64,000 nucleotides of DNA from Cyclobacteriaceae bacterium (lineage in GTDB: Bacteria > Bacteroidota > Bacteroidia > Cytophagales > Cyclobacteriaceae): positions 372,001 through 436,000 of the forward strand of contig JAHBTX010000002.1 of assembly GCA_019638395.1 (NCBI GenBank). Reading direction: 5' to 3'. The position numbers and the translations under genes are program-made. Shown piece by piece: positions 27,441 through 35,769 of this stretch. Below the pieces are notes generated by a model. The model saw only the letters and a program-made list of their open reading frames with translations, searched no databases and was not told where the DNA came from. How positions within the stretch are numbered: the first letter of the stretch is position 1; every line of letters starts with the position of its first letter.

Positions 27441-27464
27441 GTTCGTGCAGACACGAACCTTGGC
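27438..27464. repeat. AGGTTCGTG hairpin, right copy (inverted)
   Basis: TAGGTTCGTG-CAGA-CACGAACCTTGG is the reverse complement of the left copy at 26733 apart from two loop bases. Its first bases form the stop codon of the RibD-like gene. Confidence 0.85.
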
Positions 27465-27474
27465 AAACAACCAA

Positions 27475-27482
27475 TATCTTTG
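27475..27482 (+). promoter_or_regulatory. TAnnTTTG -7 box (TATCTTTG) of the globin gene
   Basis: The exact consensus ends 4 nt before the ATG at 27487 (1 nt before the ATG at 27484), so the globin mRNA is probably leaderless. Confidence 0.55.
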
Positions 27483-27486
27483 CATG

Positions 27487-27858
27487 ATGTCCACCCTCTA
27501 CGAAAAACTTGGTGCCGATAATATTACGCTATTGGTAGAACGATTTTATGATCTCGTTTTCGGGCATCCCGAAATTAGTCACTTATTTAAAACCGATAAA
27601 GAAGTCATCAAAGAGAAGCAGCGGTTGTTTCTTACTCAGTTTTTGGGTGGCCCGGCACTTTATTCACAACAATATGGCCATCCGCAACTACGCGCACGCC
27701 ACTTGCCTCACCCCATTGGTAATGATGAAGCCGTGGCCTGGCTGGCGTGCATGAGCAAAGCTATTGGCACGTTACCCATTGAAGAAACTTTGAAAGACGA
27801 ACTCTTCAAACGATTTGTACCCACCGCTATGTTTATGGTAAATCAGGGCGAGGAGTAA
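27487..27858 (+). CDS. Truncated hemoglobin (2-on-2 globin, group II-like)
   Basis: This 123-residue haem protein starts STLYEKLGADNITLLVERFYDLV. The B/CD region is followed by FLGGPALYSQQYGHPQLRARHLPHPIG, which carries the proximal-histidine motif LRxRHxPxxI of group II truncated globins. VAWLACMSKAI holds the G/H helix Trp. Such globins bind O2 or NO and are proposed to act in oxygen sensing or in NO and peroxide chemistry. Two adjacent ATGs exist. The second (27487) is chosen for its spacing to the promoter box. It stands alone after the repeat island. Confidence 0.9.
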   Translation: MSTLYEKLGADNITLLVERFYDLVFGHPEISHLFKTDKEVIKEKQRLFLTQFLGGPALYSQQYGHPQLRARHLPHPIGNDEAVAWLACMSKAIGTLPIEETLKDELFKRFVPTAMFMVNQGEE

Positions 27859-27864
27859 CTAAGC

Positions 27865-27988
27865 GGCTGTATCAAAAGTCGTATTAAGTGTAGAATGTCA
27901 TTCCTTTCTTGTGCCGGAATCGCGTTGAGTATATGAACATGAGATCGCGGAAAAAGTCCGCGATGACAGAGCTACTTTTGATACAGCC
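27865..27988. repeat. 124-bp cloverleaf-type palindromic element (copy B)
   Basis: Perfect 15-bp terminal inverted repeats (GGCTGTATCAAAAGT at 27865-27879, complement at 27974-27988) enclose GTCAT/ATGAC and two hairpins (ATCGCGGA/TCCGCGAT and a weakened ATTCC/GGAAT). The core matches copy A at 21429-21553, whereas the terminal arms outside TCAAAAGT are different but self-complementary. It lies between convergent genes. Confidence 0.85.
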
Positions 27989-27996
27989 TCCTTACA

Positions 27997-28506
27997 TTAT
28001 TTCAAATACTTATCCGGCAACGGAAAGCCTAAGCTTTCGGCACACCAGAAAATATTTACAATGTAGTAGCGGTCTTTGTCTTTAAACAACTGAATGCTGT
28101 TAATACCGCGATTGGTTACAGGGCCATCTTTCTTCTCTTTGGTTTCGTACGTGCTAAACACATGCACTACCGTGCCAAAGGCATCTTCCTTGCGACTTAA
28201 CTCACGTTCAAAAAAACCAGTGCTGATGCGCGATGAAAAGAATTGCACATATCCTTCGGGCGTCATCGTGCGTAATTCAAAATTGCCTTTGTCATCCTTG
28301 CGGGATGGAATAAGTTTGGCATCGGGTTTAAATAAAAACCGAAAGCGATCCCAATCGCGCGGGGCTCCGGGGTCGCCCGAAATCACATCGTACAACGCGT
28401 AGATAATGGCATCTACTGATTGAACGTCTCGCTCATAAGTTTTGGTTTGCGCAGCAGCAGCAACAGCCACCACAAAAAGAAAAGTAAGTATCGAAAGTGT
28501 TTTCAT
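27997..28506 (-). CDS. Secreted SnoaL/NTF2-like protein
   Basis: This 169-residue protein has a signal peptide (MKTLSILTFLFVVAVAAAAQ). It is followed by a single domain with IIYALYDVISGDPGAPRDWDRFRFLF, RTMTPEGYVQFFSSRI and GINSIQLFKDKDRYYIVNIFW. This helix-then-sheet layout matches NTF2-like/SnoaL proteins that bind small ligands or hydrolyse simple substrates. The start at 28506 gives a clean signal peptide, and the ATG at 28521 adds five residues. It ends 9 bp from the palindromic element. The function is unknown. Confidence 0.75.
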   Translation of the reverse strand: MKTLSILTFLFVVAVAAAAQTKTYERDVQSVDAIIYALYDVISGDPGAPRDWDRFRFLFKPDAKLIPSRKDDKGNFELRTMTPEGYVQFFSSRISTGFFERELSRKEDAFGTVVHVFSTYETKEKKDGPVTNRGINSIQLFKDKDRYYIVNIFWCAESLGFPLPDKYLK

Positions 28507-28571
28507 GAGTTTGTATTTCAATACGAAAAGTACAAGAGTTAATCATGCATAGCAAATTGGAAGCGGACTGC

Positions 28572-30479
28572 TTATTTAGTTCGATTTGTATTAAACTCCA
28601 TAGTTACTGTTGTCCAACCACTGCGCATAAGATGACCGTGGTCACGCGCTGGCAACCATGGAGGCCCAGACTTAATCAACTCAATTGCCAATGAGTCTGC
28701 CTGAACATTGAGGCTCTTATCAATCTGAAAGTCTGTTAACACCCGATTAGGGGTTACTCGAAACCAAACTTTAACTATTCCATGTGTTACCGGGTTCAGC
28801 TTTGCTAATTGTTCTTTCAGATAATTATTAAAGTGTACATAACCCTTCTCAGGTATGGGGAACAGGCTACTGGCATCATATACAAATCGCTCACCATTCA
28901 AGACACTGCTTCTACCCCGTACCAGTTGACCTAAACTATAAAACTCTTCATAGTAAATCTGGCCATTTGAATGATACCCCAACCAAACTCCTTCTTTCTT
29001 TCCATTGCGATATTCTCCTTGTTCGGACACTATGCCATTGCCATAATAAAACCGAACAACTCCTTCCCCATTCTGAACAAGTGGCTGGCCCGTTGAGTCC
29101 CACATATTCTTCATAAAGTATTCGGGTTCAAAATACTCTTCACTTTTGATTTTTCCGTTTGCATGAAACGTCTCCCACTTACCCACTGGTACTTCCATGC
29201 TATAACGGCCAGCCGATTCATAGGTGTTATGATCGGAATAATACAAGAATACTCCATCCCTTCGTCCATCCTTGTAAGCCCCCTTCATTTGAATCAGCCC
29301 GGAATTGTAAAAATCCCGCACAGCTCCTTGCCATCTTCCCAACGAATCTTGTTGCCCAAGTCGATAGAATGCCGCAGGCGGGCCCGGAATTTCTTCCCAT
29401 TCATCGTTATACCAGGCTTTAACAGGATGCAACGATGGTCTCTTTGTTGTATCTACTTTGGGTTCACGCACTGGCAACAATTGTGTAAGGGGGTAGTCCA
29501 ACGGGAAGCAAGATTGCATTTGTTGTTGGCTCAACTCAATGCTGTCGATATAGCGATAACTTTCTTTTTCAATTAATTGCATGCGAAAGGCGTTCTCTTG
29601 TTTCCGCAGATTAATATAACGTCTCAACCGAATTGTGTCCTGGTGTAATTCTTCCGGCAAGTAAGATTGCTCATCTAACAAAGTACGCGTACTATCCCAA
29701 TAGGTATTAAATCTTTTAAAATGTTTTACATATTCAGCATCGGTAACACCTTGCTTCTGAAAAAGCATTTGCGTGGAGTCTTCCGTTGCAAGCAAGCTCT
29801 GAAAAAAGTGAAAATAAGTTACCTGGTATCGTGGTAACATAACAAACCCAGTAATAGCCAAAACCAAAATCAGGTATTCGCCTTTAATTTGTTTGTAAGA
29901 AGTATCGAACAGCGTTAATACGCCCAAAGCCAGGCCACCAGCAAGCCCGCCCATATGTGCTGCATTGTCCGCATTCAGAAGTTTAGCAAACAAAAAGTTT
30001 ACAACCAGAAATATTATAAAGTTGAAAAGTAGTGGAACGATAGGTTGATCCGTTTTTTTGCTTTCAGCCAGTTGCACCACTAACATAAAACCAAACAGAC
30101 CAAATATGGCACCCGATGCACCCACACCAATTGCAAACAAATTGAAATATAAACTTGCAAGGCTGGCAGTAGCACCACACAAAAAGTAAATCCAAAGAAA
30201 CTTTAATGGCCCTACAATACGCTCAACATTGCTACCAACCGAAAACAATGCATACATGTTGAAAGCCAAATGAAATACGCTACCGTGTAAAAACATGTGT
30301 GTAAAAACCCGGTACCATTCCGTGTGCAAAGTGAGGGGCGCAAACTCAGCACCGTTGTAGAGCAAACCTCGTATCCATGCAGGGTTTTCAAATGTGCCGA
30401 TTGTGTACCAACAAACGCCAAATACAACCAGGTTTACAGCCATGATTGAAAGCGTCATGATTCGTGGGCTAAGCTTCAT
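28572..30479 (-). CDS. Rhomboid intramembrane protease fused to MORN-like and TonB_C-like domains
   Basis: This 635-residue membrane protein has a six-TM rhomboid domain in residues 1-200. It carries the catalytic dyad Ser122 (GASGAIFG) and His175 (AAHMGGLAGG), with His/Asn in HLAFNMYALFSVG. A linker follows, then about residues 370-520 with MORN_2/YwqK-like repeats such as GAYKDGRRDGVFLYYSDHNT and GEYRNGKKEGVWLGYHSNGQ. The last ~95 residues resemble a TonB C-terminal domain (GIVKVWFRVTPNRVLTDFQI). The soluble part should lie in the periplasm or cytosol depending on the last helix. A role in cutting membrane proteins while contacting envelope partners is inference. Confidence 0.85.
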   Translation of the reverse strand: MKLSPRIMTLSIMAVNLVVFGVCWYTIGTFENPAWIRGLLYNGAEFAPLTLHTEWYRVFTHMFLHGSVFHLAFNMYALFSVGSNVERIVGPLKFLWIYFLCGATASLASLYFNLFAIGVGASGAIFGLFGFMLVVQLAESKKTDQPIVPLLFNFIIFLVVNFLFAKLLNADNAAHMGGLAGGLALGVLTLFDTSYKQIKGEYLILVLAITGFVMLPRYQVTYFHFFQSLLATEDSTQMLFQKQGVTDAEYVKHFKRFNTYWDSTRTLLDEQSYLPEELHQDTIRLRRYINLRKQENAFRMQLIEKESYRYIDSIELSQQQMQSCFPLDYPLTQLLPVREPKVDTTKRPSLHPVKAWYNDEWEEIPGPPAAFYRLGQQDSLGRWQGAVRDFYNSGLIQMKGAYKDGRRDGVFLYYSDHNTYESAGRYSMEVPVGKWETFHANGKIKSEEYFEPEYFMKNMWDSTGQPLVQNGEGVVRFYYGNGIVSEQGEYRNGKKEGVWLGYHSNGQIYYEEFYSLGQLVRGRSSVLNGERFVYDASSLFPIPEKGYVHFNNYLKEQLAKLNPVTHGIVKVWFRVTPNRVLTDFQIDKSLNVQADSLAIELIKSGPPWLPARDHGHLMRSGWTTVTMEFNTNRTK

Positions 30480-30563
30480 TTATTTTTGAGAAAACTCCAG
30501 AAATTTAAGAAAGGTTTTATGGAAACAGGATAAGCCAGGCATCTTATGATTAAATCCTGAACC

Positions 30564-31292
30564 ATGAAAAAACAATTTGCCCTTACCGTGCCCAGCCCGT
30601 GCCACGAAGATTGGAACAACTTTACCCCCACACAAAAAGGCAAATTTTGCGGAGCCTGTCAAAAAGAAGTAATCGACTTTACCGCGTGGACCGATGATGA
30701 GATCAAGCAGTTTTTCAAGCGCAGTTCGTATTCAACTTGTGGAAGATTTAAACAACAGCAGTTAAAAATCTATCCGGAAACTATAACTACAACAAAAACA
30801 CATTCAGCATGGGCGGCTTTTGTTGCTTTCTTAATGTTATTGGGGAATGAAACTGCTGAGGCTCAAACCTCCACCACAATTCCACAAGAAGAAGTAGTTA
30901 AACAAACTAAATCGAAACTGCCATTTAAAGAAGGGAGTCCCATTACTATTTCGGGCGTAGTGTTAGACGATGTTGACTCGGTGGGGTTGCCCGGTGTAAA
31001 CATTGTTCGTAAAGGTTGTACCGATGGAACCGTAACCGATGCCGATGGCAGATTTGAATTAACCATCCCCAATCCACAACCCAGCGAAACTTTAATAGTT
31101 TCCTTTATCGGATTAAAAACAGTTGAGGTTGCAATAAATCCATACCAGCACGCCAGCAATCTTAAAATTGTTATGACACAAGACGAGGAAATGCTTTTAG
31201 GCGAAATAATTGTAGGCGGAGCCGTATCGATGCGCAGATACAGTCCGCGTGGTTTGTGGTGGAAGATTAAAAGTTTGTTTCGTGGATATTAA
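30564..31292 (+). CDS. CarboxypepD_reg-like protein with N-terminal Cys motif
   Basis: This is a 242-residue protein. The N-terminal ~70 residues hold several Cys (PSPCHEDW, FCGACQKEVIDFT, STCGRF) and recall a short Bacteroidota domain before a membrane helix (AAFVAFLMLLG). Residues ~125-205 form a carboxypeptidase-regulatory-like beta sandwich: SGVVLDDVDSVGLPGVNI then GTVTDADGRFELTIP and SFIGLKTVEV. This fold commonly heads SusC/TonB receptors but here stands alone. The function is unknown, possibly envelope-associated. A hairpin terminator lies after its stop. Confidence 0.75.
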   Translation: MKKQFALTVPSPCHEDWNNFTPTQKGKFCGACQKEVIDFTAWTDDEIKQFFKRSSYSTCGRFKQQQLKIYPETITTTKTHSAWAAFVAFLMLLGNETAEAQTSTTIPQEEVVKQTKSKLPFKEGSPITISGVVLDDVDSVGLPGVNIVRKGCTDGTVTDADGRFELTIPNPQPSETLIVSFIGLKTVEVAINPYQHASNLKIVMTQDEEMLLGEIIVGGAVSMRRYSPRGLWWKIKSLFRGY

Positions 31293-31340
31293 GCTGATTA
31301 CTGCTTATGAGGCTTTTATAATGCCATTAATAATCAAACA

Positions 31341-31369
31341 AAAAAGGCCGCTGTTTTGCAGCGACCTTT
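31341..31369. terminator. Bidirectional hairpin terminator between convergent genes
   Basis: AAAGG-C-CGCTG with TTTTG loop and CAGCG-A-CCTTT forms a stem with a single mismatch. The A-run on the left gives a U tract for the minus-strand gene at 31391. Confidence 0.7.
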
Positions 31370-31390
31370 CCGGGTAAATTGTTTGTTGTG

Positions 31391-31603
31391 TTAAAGTGAT
31401 TTTGATTTGGCGTAGGCCATTGATTCTTCTACCTCGCGAGCTACTTCTTCTTTTTGCTGGTTGGTTTTGCTGGAAATGTTTTCTACCAACTGCTCGAAGG
31501 ATGTGTCTACACGGTTGATTTCTGCATCGGATAGATCCACATACTTGGATTTCAATTCCTGCTTCAGTAGATCGTTACGGCTAATGTCTATCACGTTGTT
31601 CAT
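31391..31603 (-). CDS. Small CsbD-like helical protein
   Basis: This 70-residue acidic, Lys- and Glu-rich protein is predicted to be all helix. The pattern LKQELKSKYVDLSDAEINRVDTS, then LVENISSKTNQQKEEVAREVEESM, is reminiscent of CsbD stress proteins. Those carry a DLTDDD turn and a QxKxxKxEAExEV tail. The match is weak and is offered as a guess. The gene is alone, ends at a bidirectional hairpin and has no operon partner. A stress or starvation role is possible. Confidence 0.65.
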   Translation of the reverse strand: MNNVIDISRNDLLKQELKSKYVDLSDAEINRVDTSFEQLVENISSKTNQQKEEVAREVEESMAYAKSKSL

Positions 31604-31966
31604 GGTTTCTTGATTTAAATGTTTCTACCAATTTAACGCGAAATGCAGCCCAAAAAACGGAAGCGCTTGTGCAGCAGCATTTTGGAGCCGTTAACTCAAT
31701 TTTTTCAGAAATAATAAGAGGGTATTTTTAAAACCAGCGTGCTTTATTCAAGGCCTCGCTATAAATAAGCAAGCCTTCGGGCGCAACCGGTTGCGATTTA
31801 AAATAAGGCCATTTTCAGACAAAAAGCCTAAAATTGAGCAGAAAGAAAGGCCACCTTAATTTGCCAATTCTAATAATTTTCTAATAATTGATACGCCCAT
31901 AAATTTAGTGATCATAAAAAAAGGAGAAGCTTGCGCCTCTCCCTTTCACTTCACACACGGAAAAGT
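31604..31966. other. Intergenic region of 363 bp with palindromes
   Basis: No ORF, tRNA or strong promoter consensus is seen. It holds an imperfect hairpin (AAGGC..GCT/AGC..GCCTT, 31750-31776), a perfect 14-bp palindrome CGCAACCGGTTGCG (31782-31795), and the glnA terminator at its right end. Confidence 0.5.
31915..31942 (-). terminator. Terminator of the amt-porin-glnA operon
   Basis: On the minus strand GGAGAGGC-GCAA-GCTTCTCC (one G-U pair) is followed by a T run, 25 bp after the glnA stop. Confidence 0.7.
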
Positions 31967-33025
31967 CTACCTCCCTTTTCCGTTGCCATTCACACTAACC
32001 AATACAGGTTCAGTCTGGTCCGCAGTTTTCACGGTAGTGATAATGCGGGCCGCCACCTTGTAAGGGTCAGCTGCCGAATTAGGTCTGCGATCTTCCAGCC
32101 ATCCTTTCCAACCGTTTTCAACGGTGGCAATCGGAATGCGGATAGAGGCGCCCCTATCGGAAATACCATACGAGAATTTATCGATGCTTTGTGTTTCGTG
32201 TTTGCCGGTTAAGCGCAAGTGGTTATCGGCACCATACACAGCAATGTGTTCTTTTACATATGGTGCAAATGCCTTGCACACCAGATCGTAAATATCTTTT
32301 GATCCGGCTTCGCGCAACAGCGAGTTAGAGAAGTTGGCATGCATGCCCGAACCATTCCAATCTGTTGCACCCAACGGTTTGCAATGCCAGTTAATAGCTA
32401 CGCCATATTTTTCGGCAGTGCGCTCCAATAAATAACGAGCAACCCACACCTGGTCGCCTGCTTCTTTTGCTCCTTTGGCAAAAATCTGAAACTCCCATTG
32501 GCCCGGTGCTACTTCGGCATTTATCCCTTCTACGTTAATTCCTGCTGCAAGACAATAATCCAAATGTTCTTCAACAATAGAACGACCAAATGCATTCTTA
32601 GCACCTACTGAGCAATAGTACGGACCTTGTGGTGCGGGGTAGCCGTTCTCCGGAAAGCCAAGCGGCTTGTTAGTGCCCGGGTCCCACAGAAAATACTCCT
32701 GTTCAAAACCAAACCAGAAGTCGCGGTCGTCATCTTCAATTGTAGCGCGGCCGTTTGTAGGGTGTGGGGTTCCATCGGGACTTAATACTTCGCACATTAC
32801 TAAGTAGGCATCTTTCCTTGCGGGATCGGTAAAGATGGCTACCGGTTGAAGCAAGCAATCGCTTGAACCTCCTGGTGCTTGTTCGGTGGAACTTCCATCG
32901 AACGACCACATGGGGCATTCTTCTAATGTGCCGTTAAAGTTTTTTACAATTTTAGTTTTGCTGCGCAGGCTTTGGGTGGGTGTGTAGCCATCCAGCCAGA
33001 TGTACTCAAGTTTGATTTTTGACAT
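31967..33025 (-). CDS. glnA: Glutamine synthetase, type II (eukaryote-like)
   Basis: This 352-residue GSII makes glutamine from glutamate, ammonium and ATP. It starts KLEYIWLDGYTPTQSLRSKTK and has the beta-grasp block MWSFDGSSTEQAPGGSSDCLL. The catalytic Glu/metal segment is WFGFEQEYFLWDP, with the ATP site in GQWEFQI and the loop NWHCKPLGATDWNGSGMHANFS. Length and these motifs place it with eukaryotic-type GSII rather than bacterial GSI or GSIII. It is the last gene of the amt-porin-glnA operon, 24 bp after the porin. No GlnB/GlnK gene is present here, so control by transcription is likely. Confidence 0.96.
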   Translation of the reverse strand: MSKIKLEYIWLDGYTPTQSLRSKTKIVKNFNGTLEECPMWSFDGSSTEQAPGGSSDCLLQPVAIFTDPARKDAYLVMCEVLSPDGTPHPTNGRATIEDDDRDFWFGFEQEYFLWDPGTNKPLGFPENGYPAPQGPYYCSVGAKNAFGRSIVEEHLDYCLAAGINVEGINAEVAPGQWEFQIFAKGAKEAGDQVWVARYLLERTAEKYGVAINWHCKPLGATDWNGSGMHANFSNSLLREAGSKDIYDLVCKAFAPYVKEHIAVYGADNHLRLTGKHETQSIDKFSYGISDRGASIRIPIATVENGWKGWLEDRRPNSAADPYKVAARIITTVKTADQTEPVLVSVNGNGKGR

Positions 33026-33049
33026 AGGTAGTTTTGATTTGTTGATTAA

Positions 33050-34297
33050 TTAAAATTTATAGACAGCAGCCAGGTTTAAGGTTGGCAATATCTTTTTATC
33101 TACGGCTTCAAATTTTTTGTTGAATGAATTTTCGGATGTCATGTCCACACGCAATTCCGGAATGAAAGTTAAACCACCCACTTTATAGTTACCTGATAAC
33201 GTAAACTCCATTACGTTTCCGTTTCCTTCATTATCCAGACCAAACAAAGGCAAGTGATAATTTTTGATGGCAAAGTATTCGGCTCGTAAACCAAGTGCGA
33301 AGGTTTCTGATAATGTTACTTTGGGATAAAGTGCTACACCAAAGAAGGAAGATGGATCGCCACCTGCGTCTTCAATAGCACCACCAACAGCAACCGACTG
33401 ACCAGCCGCTACTGTTTGGTAGGATGTATTCAGGCCGATGTAAAACTTTTCACCCACGTTATATCCCAGGGTAATATCCCCCTGAAATAAACTACCAGCC
33501 GAAGCATCGCCTGGTTGCAGGCTTCCATCCTCTTCATCGAACTTGCCATCCTGATCACCATACAAAAAGTTTAACCAAACACCACCTGCATCTGATGTTT
33601 TACCAATCTGTGCACCAAATGTGTAGGTATTTACAGGGTTAAACTCAACAATATCGGTTGGGTTCATTATCGCCAGCTTAGCTACAAAACCATTTGCACC
33701 AGCTATATCCAAACGCGCACCGGTATGATTGAATGGTCCCCATGAAAACAAATAGGAGGTAGAGTAATGAAAGTTTACTGCCGGAGAAATTACTTCATAA
33801 CCCAAGAATGTATTAAACTGCCCGAGGTTAAGTGTAACCTTATCGTTAAATTTATAATAGGCATAAGCCTGATTAATGATAGCCTGACCGGATGCGGTAC
33901 CAAATACAGCCGCCTGGCCGCGCGGACCAAACACTACATCACCAACAAAGCCAACCTTCTCACCTGAATAGGCAGCAATGAGGTTTACCATACCCAATGA
34001 AAATCCTTTTAAATCAGCAAAAGAAGTTGAAGGCGCATAGCCACTACTGAGTGGCGAACTGTTACGCGAACCAAATGAAGAATGAAAATACGTATCAATA
34101 GAACCTGATAATGTAAACGTTGGTTCTGTTTCTTCTTCTTTAACCGATTCAGTTGTTGCTTCACTCTTCACTGCTTTCTTTTTCTCTTTATCGTTTTCTG
34201 TCTTTGCTGATGCAAGCACCGGTGTTTCTTGTGCAAATGCGTTTACCGATAATGTAATAACTACTGTTAGTGACAATACACTTTTAAGGTTTTTCAT
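33050..34297 (-). CDS. Outer-membrane porin-like beta-barrel protein in the nitrogen operon
   Basis: This 415-residue protein has a signal peptide (MKNLKSVLSLTVVITLSVNAFAQ). A Lys/Glu-rich linker (residues ~28-55) precedes a barrel that starts TFTLSGSIDTYFHSSFGS and ends LNLAAVYKF with a terminal aromatic. The repeated strand pairs (GEKFYIGLNTSYQTV, TFALGLRAEYFAI) suit a 14-16-stranded porin of the BBP2 type. Its position between amt and glnA suggests it lets ammonium or small nitrogen compounds through the outer membrane. The ATG at 34297 gives the signal peptide, and longer starts only add nine residues. Confidence 0.82.
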   Translation of the reverse strand: MKNLKSVLSLTVVITLSVNAFAQETPVLASAKTENDKEKKKAVKSEATTESVKEEETEPTFTLSGSIDTYFHSSFGSRNSSPLSSGYAPSTSFADLKGFSLGMVNLIAAYSGEKVGFVGDVVFGPRGQAAVFGTASGQAIINQAYAYYKFNDKVTLNLGQFNTFLGYEVISPAVNFHYSTSYLFSWGPFNHTGARLDIAGANGFVAKLAIMNPTDIVEFNPVNTYTFGAQIGKTSDAGGVWLNFLYGDQDGKFDEEDGSLQPGDASAGSLFQGDITLGYNVGEKFYIGLNTSYQTVAAGQSVAVGGAIEDAGGDPSSFFGVALYPKVTLSETFALGLRAEYFAIKNYHLPLFGLDNEGNGNVMEFTLSGNYKVGGLTFIPELRVDMTSENSFNKKFEAVDKKILPTLNLAAVYKF

Positions 34298-34437
34298 AAT
34301 TTTGAGGGTTGTTATTTTTAACAATGGCCAGGGAGATTCTCAGTGGATGACTGCAATTATTCAGCTGAGACTTCCTGGTGTTTTTTTGCCATACACGAAG
34401 GCCCATCCGGCACACCCTGCATGGCAAGTTTTTTTAA

Positions 34438-35769
34438 TTACTCTTCATAGGTAATGGTGTAACCACGCATACCATGCTCATGGCTATCAAGGCCTTCTTT
34501 CTCGTGCTGAGCCGATACCCGGATGCCACCTTTCATTACTTTATTCAAAATGAAGAACACGATGAGCGAACCCACAAAGGCTCCGCCTCCGTAAGCGGCA
34601 ACGCCCACTAATTGTTTTACAAATTGTTCGCCACCGGCAAGTTTACCCAACACCCCAACAGCTAGGGTACCGATAATGCCACACACTAAGTGAACAGAGA
34701 TAGCTCCTACAGGATCATCGATCTTTACTTTGTCGAAGAAGATCACGGCAAACACTACTACCAATCCGCAAAGCAAGCCAATGAATAAAGCTTCGTTGGG
34801 CGACATCTGATCGGCACCAGCCGTAATACCTACAAGCCCTGCCAGAATACCATTTAATACCATTCCCAGATCAAGGCGCTTGAAGGCAATTAATCCGCCC
34901 ACCATACCACCCAGACCACCGGTACAAGCTGCCAGCGCAGTAGTAACGCAAACCAACGAGATCAATTCAGGATCGGCCGAGAGAACGGAGCCACCATTGA
35001 AACCAAACCAGCCAAGCCACAACAGGAATACACCAATTACAGCAAGGGGCACTGAAGAGTTGGCAAACGTTTTAGGAGTACCATTGTCGTATTTACCCAA
35101 ACGCGGGCCCAGTATAATTGCACCGGCTAATGCAGCCCAGCCACCTACCGAGTGTACAATGGTAGAACCTGCGAAATCATAAAAACCATATTCATTTAAC
35201 CAGCCTCCACCCCACTTCCAGCTTCCCAAAATCGGGTAGATTAATCCCGTAAGGAATAATGTAAAAATGAAGTAAGCACTGATTTTAATACGCTCGGCTA
35301 CAGCACCCGATACAATGGTGGCAGCCGTAGCACAAAACACAGCCTGAAACAAGAAGTCGGTCCAATAAGTATAATTACCACTTGCGTAGGTAATAGGCTC
35401 ATAGCCCTCGGGCGGGTTTAAACCAATACCGGAGTCGGCAAAGCCCAGCCAACCGTTAAAGGTACCCGGATACATGATGGCAAAACCAAACAAGGCAAAC
35501 ACCACAATACCAATGGCAGTATCTACTGTATTTTTAAAAAGGATGTTTACGGTGTTTTTGGCTTGCGTAAAGCCGGCCTCCACACATGAAAAGCCAAGCG
35601 ACATAATAAAAACCAATGCGGCTGATAAAATCATCCACACGTTGTTGGTGGTAAAAGCCGCAGTATTTTCTGCCGCAGTAATACGCGCAGAGAGAGCCTG
35701 CAGCGAATCGGCCAGGGCAGCGGCAGTGCCCGGATCGAGGGTGGTAGAATCAGATAGAACTTCAATCAT
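34438..35769 (-). CDS. amt: Ammonium transporter, Amt/Rh family
   Basis: This 443-residue protein has about eleven membrane helices. The first is preceded by a ~45-residue periplasmic Ser/Ala-rich segment. Conserved family blocks are WMILSAALVFIMSLGFSCVEAG, FAGSTIVHSVGGWAALAGAIILGPR (first pore His) and DDPVGAISVHLVCGIIGTLAVG (second pore His). The cytoplasmic C-terminus ends EKEGLDSHEHGMRGYTITYEE, the region that GlnK contacts in other bacteria. It is the first gene of an operon with a porin and glnA, and its upstream region carries two matching palindromes. Confidence 0.95.
   Translation of the reverse strand: MIEVLSDSTTLDPGTAAALADSLQALSARITAAENTAAFTTNNVWMILSAALVFIMSLGFSCVEAGFTQAKNTVNILFKNTVDTAIGIVVFALFGFAIMYPGTFNGWLGFADSGIGLNPPEGYEPITYASGNYTYWTDFLFQAVFCATAATIVSGAVAERIKISAYFIFTLFLTGLIYPILGSWKWGGGWLNEYGFYDFAGSTIVHSVGGWAALAGAIILGPRLGKYDNGTPKTFANSSVPLAVIGVFLLWLGWFGFNGGSVLSADPELISLVCVTTALAACTGGLGGMVGGLIAFKRLDLGMVLNGILAGLVGITAGADQMSPNEALFIGLLCGLVVVFAVIFFDKVKIDDPVGAISVHLVCGIIGTLAVGVLGKLAGGEQFVKQLVGVAAYGGGAFVGSLIVFFILNKVMKGGIRVSAQHEKEGLDSHEHGMRGYTITYEE

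Noticed and set aside
21429-27988. Cloverleaf elements as tRNA genes
   Set aside because: The folds are cloverleaf-like, but the arms are 15-18 bp, there is no T-loop GTTCRA or anticodon context, and size is 124-125 bp.
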